This document shows positions 61,701-64,000 of a stretch of 64,000 nucleotides of DNA, one piece after another. The stretch is from JAQIBY01 sp963676165 (GTDB lineage Bacteria; Bacteroidota; Bacteroidia; Bacteroidales; ML635J-15). The notes below the pieces were generated by a model. That model saw nothing but the letters and a program-made list of their open reading frames with translations, did no database searches and had not been told where the DNA came from. The stretch lies in the NCBI GenBank assembly GCA_963676165.1, contig OY781043.1:806001-870000 (forward strand), read 5' to 3'. Every line of letters starts with the position of its first letter. Position 1 is the first letter of the stretch. The position numbers were made by a program, and so were the translations under genes.

Positions 61701-61956
61701 GGAAGTATTTGTTGACTGGATTCCTGAACTGTCATCTGTTGGTTTTCAAGCAGTATGGGCAGGATATTATGTGGAACCTCGTTATATTATAGATCCTGGT
61801 CTTGGTTTATTTGTTGGTATGAGAGGTCATGGATTTATGTTATCACAATATCTTGCAAAATTGTATGTCGATAAATTGACTGGAAAAGCAGTTCCTGATT
61901 ATTTTGAAAAACTCAGACTAAGCGATGAAGGCTTGTCAGAAGCTGCATTCAAATAA
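58723..61956 (+). CDS. Fused multidomain FAD/Fe-S oxidoreductase (HcnABC/opine-oxidase-like), 1077 aa
   Basis: Five modules are joined. Residues 1-100: a 2Fe-2S ferredoxin-like domain (Cys60, 65, 68, 80). About 115-445: an FAD/NAD pyridine-nucleotide-disulfide domain (IIGAGPAGLAA; second GAGNIGYL). About 460-520: a 4Fe-4S pair (CNPCAFACP, CIGCMKCVTQCP). About 605-665: a BFD-like 2Fe-2S domain (CHCEDVTLERV; CRGKRCV). About 700-1060: a DAO domain (GGGIGG, RGASWRNIAGGRPAF). The order resembles joined subunits of HCN synthase, opine oxidase or hydroxyproline dehydrogenase. It probably oxidises an amino-acid-like substrate; identity unknown. Its own terminator follows. Confidence 0.88.
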   Translation: MHKINQHPILDVPQNEKVSFRYEGNVIEAEKGFTIAAALHQAGYPVHSHSIQNRNRSLECGIGKCGACEMLIDGKIKRICITPVDGVKEVREIPKEYRPSVEPTQTDEPYKTYKTQVAIIGAGPAGLAARELLNEHKVDNLVIDNNDKIGGQFNMQTHQFFFFEKDKKYGGMRGFDIANTLAGENTDGIILSSTVWDILEDKRLAIKNIHTNEIFYVLADHLIIATGAVPFMPGFENDDLPGVYTAAVVQKMMNQEFTLLGKNILTVGAGNIGYLTSYQLMQAGANVKAIIEAMPHEGGFPVQANRVRRLGIPVKTGHILLKAIPNDDNTGIVGAVIAESENFKPVPGTEQKIFGIDAINVCTGLIPDDQLKDKGEQVFGRNVFAVGDALRIGEGTSAVLKGKQAAYEIMDAMKVRYNYDDYLAVSKEYIDSQQHPVKIIEEPYKPNEARAMEKPFVLIDCLYGFACNPCAFACPYGAITKTSTSTVPQIDFDKCIGCMKCVTQCPGLAIFGYNLKKDWTFLPIEYEAEEGADVYLVDNNGEKIGEGVIEKIQKKPNKTNMARVKSHDLHGEALMDARGFIVKENYPEPVEIDGGEDEHLSKTFVCHCEDVTLERVLEVIGERKFISVDEIKHTTRLGMGACRGKRCVKRLRQMIAPYGIEITGDPTPRAPLSNQLTMAELYPHHPDERIYTNVNAEKPKRVKVKSLIAGGGIGGSALLRYMAEAEMEPVMINYDRGASWRNIAGGRPAFSLPALADIANENKKIFKALQDIHNIDYCDIRYVSFAHDEATYQSLDASRAWSDAYMVDPKDFDKEISPAFNKNLAKYKSALITNDCWQATPGKVIDLLRHIAEGKGGKVLEDCKLIDLYKEGDKTIALVQLHDGNYQEFETEHFVNALGPQAEKFANKLNIHTGLYPVRHQAFITRRLPFLGKDGNTLDMLIDRRKYKGFSAVYGQQLAETGQIIGCASPAVDPQESDKNLKVNTREFMNIVSEVFVDWIPELSSVGFQAVWAGYYVEPRYIIDPGLGLFVGMRGHGFMLSQYLAKLYVDKLTGKAVPDYFEKLRLSDEGLSEAAFK

Positions 61957-61977
61957 AAATGTGAAACGAATTTCAAT

Positions 61978-62007
61978 AAGCTGTCTCAATTGGGGCGGCT
62001 TTTTTTT
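61978..62007 (+). terminator. Terminator of the fused oxidoreductase gene
   Basis: AAGCTGTCTC and GGGGCGGCTT pair over ten positions (three G-U) with an AATT loop, followed by eight T. It lies about 22 bp past the stop. Confidence 0.85.
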
Positions 62008-62025
62008 GTGATTTTTTTCAAAAAA

Positions 62026-62054
62026 GTTGCAGCAAATCTCCTTACCTTACGTAC
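62026..62054 (+). promoter_or_regulatory. Candidate ECF-type promoter (GTTGCAGCAA ... ACGTAC)
   Basis: GTTGCAGCAA (62026-62035) and CGTAC (from 62050) are separated by about 15 bp, a spacing like ECF sigma promoters, and lie just upstream of an ECF sigma gene. Autoregulation is inferred from position. Confidence 0.4.
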
Positions 62055-62078
62055 TAAAAATAGAAAGCATAGCCCAAA

Positions 62079-62624
62079 TTGACAGATCGAAACGACATAT
62101 TGCGAAAGATTTCGGAAGAATGTAAGCAACAAAAGCCTGAGGCTATGGCGCAGTTGTACACCATGTATGCATCTAAAATGTACAATACAAGTTATCGCTT
62201 GTTAAGTAACAGAGCAGATGCTCAGGATGCCATGCAAGAGGCTTTTATTTCTGCCTGGAAAGCGTTTCCTCGTTTCGATTTGTCAAAGTCTCCTGAGAAA
62301 TGGATAAGGACATTGGTAATTAATAAGTCCATAGATATGTTGAGGAAGCGAAAGCGCTGGAAAGCGGATTTGAAAGAAAATCTGGATGTGCAGGACATCT
62401 CTGAGGAAAGCATACCTTTTCATGAGTTCTCTGTACAAATGGTAAAGAATGAAATCATGAACTTACCAGATGCTTGTCGGACTGTTATCTCGCTTTATTT
62501 AATTGAAGGATTAGATTATCAGGAGATTTCAGGATATCTGAAGTTAAAAGAATCATCCGTTCGATCACAGGTTTCCCGTGGAATGGCAAAATTGAAAGTT
62601 GCATTAAAACACACAAACGAATGA
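62079..62624 (+). CDS. ECF-family RNA polymerase sigma factor, TTG start
   Basis: A 181-residue sigma-70 family factor with regions 2 (MYNTSYRLLSNRADAQDAMQEAFISAWKAF) and 4 (DACRTVISLYLIEGLDYQEISGYL) only, the ECF pattern. No ATG stands at the N-terminus; TTG at 62079 fits the usual start of region 2. Its stop overlaps the start of the next gene by ATGA, the classic sigma/anti-sigma arrangement. Its targets may include the 63161 gene. Confidence 0.9.
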   Translation: MTDRNDILRKISEECKQQKPEAMAQLYTMYASKMYNTSYRLLSNRADAQDAMQEAFISAWKAFPRFDLSKSPEKWIRTLVINKSIDMLRKRKRWKADLKENLDVQDISEESIPFHEFSVQMVKNEIMNLPDACRTVISLYLIEGLDYQEISGYLKLKESSVRSQVSRGMAKLKVALKHTNE

Positions 62625-63148
62625 AAACATATTTTGAACAAAACAGAGAAAAATTTGATACGGAAAGTCTTCCGGAAAATCATATCAATGTGTTTTCTGA
62701 AAAACTTTACAAGCAAAAGCGTTTGCATAAACGGTTTCAGTTGACCTCTGTTGCAGCTGCCGCAATTTTGCTGATCTTGAGTGGATATTTTCTTAAACAA
62801 GAAATTCAGAACTCATCCATCGATCATGAGTTTGTGTTTTGTTATCAGGCATTACCTGAAGCAGTGTCCGAAGACATACAAAATGCCGATGTGTATTATG
62901 CAAGAAATCTGATAAAACTTCAGAAAGAATGCTTAAGTGCAATTCCAGCAAGTCATTTCATGGCCAGAATTGACTATATCCAGCACATGGGACAATATTA
63001 TAATTCTCGTTGTGAGTTGGTGCAAAAGCTGGAAAGCGAGCCAGACAACCAGGCTTTATGCTCTGCCCTGATCAGGCAATATCATGTGGTTGAAAAACAG
63101 CAGTCTGCCCTTGCAGAATTGTTGAGAAAACAAAAAGTGTTGAATTAA
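62621..63148 (+). CDS. Probable anti-sigma factor or sigma-linked membrane protein
   Basis: A 175-residue protein with one membrane segment at about residues 44-62 (LTSVAAAAILLILSGYFL) between a short cytoplasmic part and a longer external part rich in Gln and Lys. It shows no family I recognise. The ATGA overlap with the ECF sigma gene and the topology suggest an anti-sigma factor; the cytoplasmic part lacks a clear ZAS motif, so this is an inference. Confidence 0.65.
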   Translation: MKTYFEQNREKFDTESLPENHINVFSEKLYKQKRLHKRFQLTSVAAAAILLILSGYFLKQEIQNSSIDHEFVFCYQALPEAVSEDIQNADVYYARNLIKLQKECLSAIPASHFMARIDYIQHMGQYYNSRCELVQKLESEPDNQALCSALIRQYHVVEKQQSALAELLRKQKVLN

Positions 63149-63160
63149 AAACGTAAAATT

Positions 63161-64000
63161 ATGAGAAACTGTTTGTCTTTATTTGTTTTGCCTATTTTGT
63201 TTTTGAGCTTATTTGGTGTAACACTGCACGCTCAAACAGAAAGCAAGCATTATGAGCAATCCTTTGCGATTGATAAAAAAGCAAATCTGATTATAGATAC
63301 AGAATTTGCAGATGTAAAAATCATTCCTAACGATAAGCCGGAAATTGTCATGCAAGTTGATGTAAAAGTGACTTGTTCCAAAGCCGAAAAAGCCAAGAAA
63401 ATGGTTGAACTTATTGATGTTGATATGAAGCAATCTGGAGGTGATGTTAAATTAGATATTGATCTTGGTAGTCATTTTAATAATGTGGAGCTTGATGTTC
63501 AAGCTATTATTAAGGCTCCTGTTTATGTGGATTTGTCAACAGATATGGAATATGGGAATCTGAGTCTGAATGAAATTACCGGTCGCTACGATATCGAAAT
63601 AGAGTTTGGTGCAGTAACTGTTGGTAAGTTGCTTAATGATTCTCCTGATAATCGTTTGGATCTTGAGTATTGCGAGCCCGTAATTATTGGAATTATGAAA
63701 AAGGGTGAAATTAGTGCAGATTTTAGTGATATTAAATTGAAGGCTGCTGGGGATGTGCGTATTTCCGGTGATTATACCGATTATTTCATTGGGAAAGTGA
63801 TTGCAGTTCATGCTCAAATGGATTTTGGAAGTTTGTCAATTCAAGAAGTTGTAGGTATAGCTTTTCAAGGGGATTATGTTACTGTCCAATTAGAGAATGT
63901 ATTGGATCAGGCTCGGTTTGAAATGGATTTTGGTAGCTTAAGTATTCAATCTTTAGATGAAGAGTTTGAAATTTTGAGCATAAAATCCGATTATTTGGAT
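63161..64000 (+). CDS. DUF4097-type exported protein, 3' end beyond window
   Basis: At least 280 residues to the right edge. A signal peptide ends at about residue 25 (LHAQ). The following beta-rich text (NLIIDTEFADVKIIPNDKPEI; LSTDMEYGNLSLNEITG) repeats short strand motifs, like DUF4097/DUF2807 putative adhesins, which often follow ECF sigma/anti-sigma pairs in Bacteroidota. The gap to the previous gene is 12 bp, so it is in the operon. Confidence 0.8.
   Translation, partial: MRNCLSLFVLPILFLSLFGVTLHAQTESKHYEQSFAIDKKANLIIDTEFADVKIIPNDKPEIVMQVDVKVTCSKAEKAKKMVELIDVDMKQSGGDVKLDIDLGSHFNNVELDVQAIIKAPVYVDLSTDMEYGNLSLNEITGRYDIEIEFGAVTVGKLLNDSPDNRLDLEYCEPVIIGIMKKGEISADFSDIKLKAAGDVRISGDYTDYFIGKVIAVHAQMDFGSLSIQEVVGIAFQGDYVTVQLENVLDQARFEMDFGSLSIQSLDEEFEILSIKSDYLD

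Noticed and set aside
1..64000. tRNA, rRNA, riboswitch or replication-origin features
   Set aside because: I looked through the intergenic regions and saw no convincing cloverleaf, rRNA or conserved riboswitch pattern; a covariance-model search would be decisive.

Overview
The window reads as a chromosome segment of a Bacteroidota bacterium, probably a marine or anaerobic member of the Bacteroidales/Marinilabiliales type. This rests on sequence features: several large secreted proteins end in type IX secretion (T9SS) C-terminal sorting domains, there are DUF4293, OstA-like and Bacteroidota-style cohesin/dockerin proteins, upstream regions carry TAnnTTTG-type -7 boxes, and most upstream regions lack a strong Shine-Dalgarno. 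The lineage call is an inference; no rRNA or tRNA gene was found.

Layout. 1-8857 (minus): a papain-like secreted protease cut by the window edge, a T9SS-exported lipase-like hydrolase, and an M16C lipoprotein metallopeptidase. 9058-13888 (minus): pepA-pdxA-metG operon; its 3' UTR holds a 223-bp inverted-repeat element. 14005-16203: zinc-ribbon protein, ChaN-like protein and LD-carboxypeptidase. 16235-18604 (minus): rfbC-rfbA-UXS nucleotide-sugar operon; rfbC ends inside a second copy of the repeat. 18739-24875: accessory stretch with unknown small proteins, a degenerate receiver, a lipoprotein, an SDR and a five-PAS soluble histidine kinase. 25270-39970 (minus): a three-gene operon of a lipoprotein and two giant T9SS surface proteins (2602 and 1923 aa) carrying a dockerin-like module and cohesin-like modules and built from three-module super-repeats. 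40044-48187: IS4-family wreckage flanking a 1865-aa LamG/Fn3/GEVED T9SS protein.

48228-54300 is the most unusual region. A PchR-like AraC regulator is divergent from a tight operon of a membrane protein, a phosphoglycerate-mutase homologue with an altered RHG motif, a minimal SMS-type SufC/SufB pair, and a HydG-like radical SAM protein that lacks one Cys of the C-terminal cluster motif. No hydrogenase, HydE or HydF is in the window. The block is bordered by an internally deleted IS4-family element on the left and a truncated Crp/Fnr gene on the right, so it looks laterally acquired. The intergenic region carries AraC-like direct repeats (21-bp period) and a perfect 12-bp inverted repeat.

54443-64000 returns to housekeeping-type genes: YggS/PROSC, DUF4293, MoxR ATPase, OstA/LptA-like protein, a TfoX C-terminal-domain protein, a 1077-aa fusion of ferredoxin, pyridine-nucleotide-disulfide-type, 4Fe-4S, BFD and DAO modules, then an ECF sigma factor, a probable anti-sigma protein and the start of a DUF4097-type protein.
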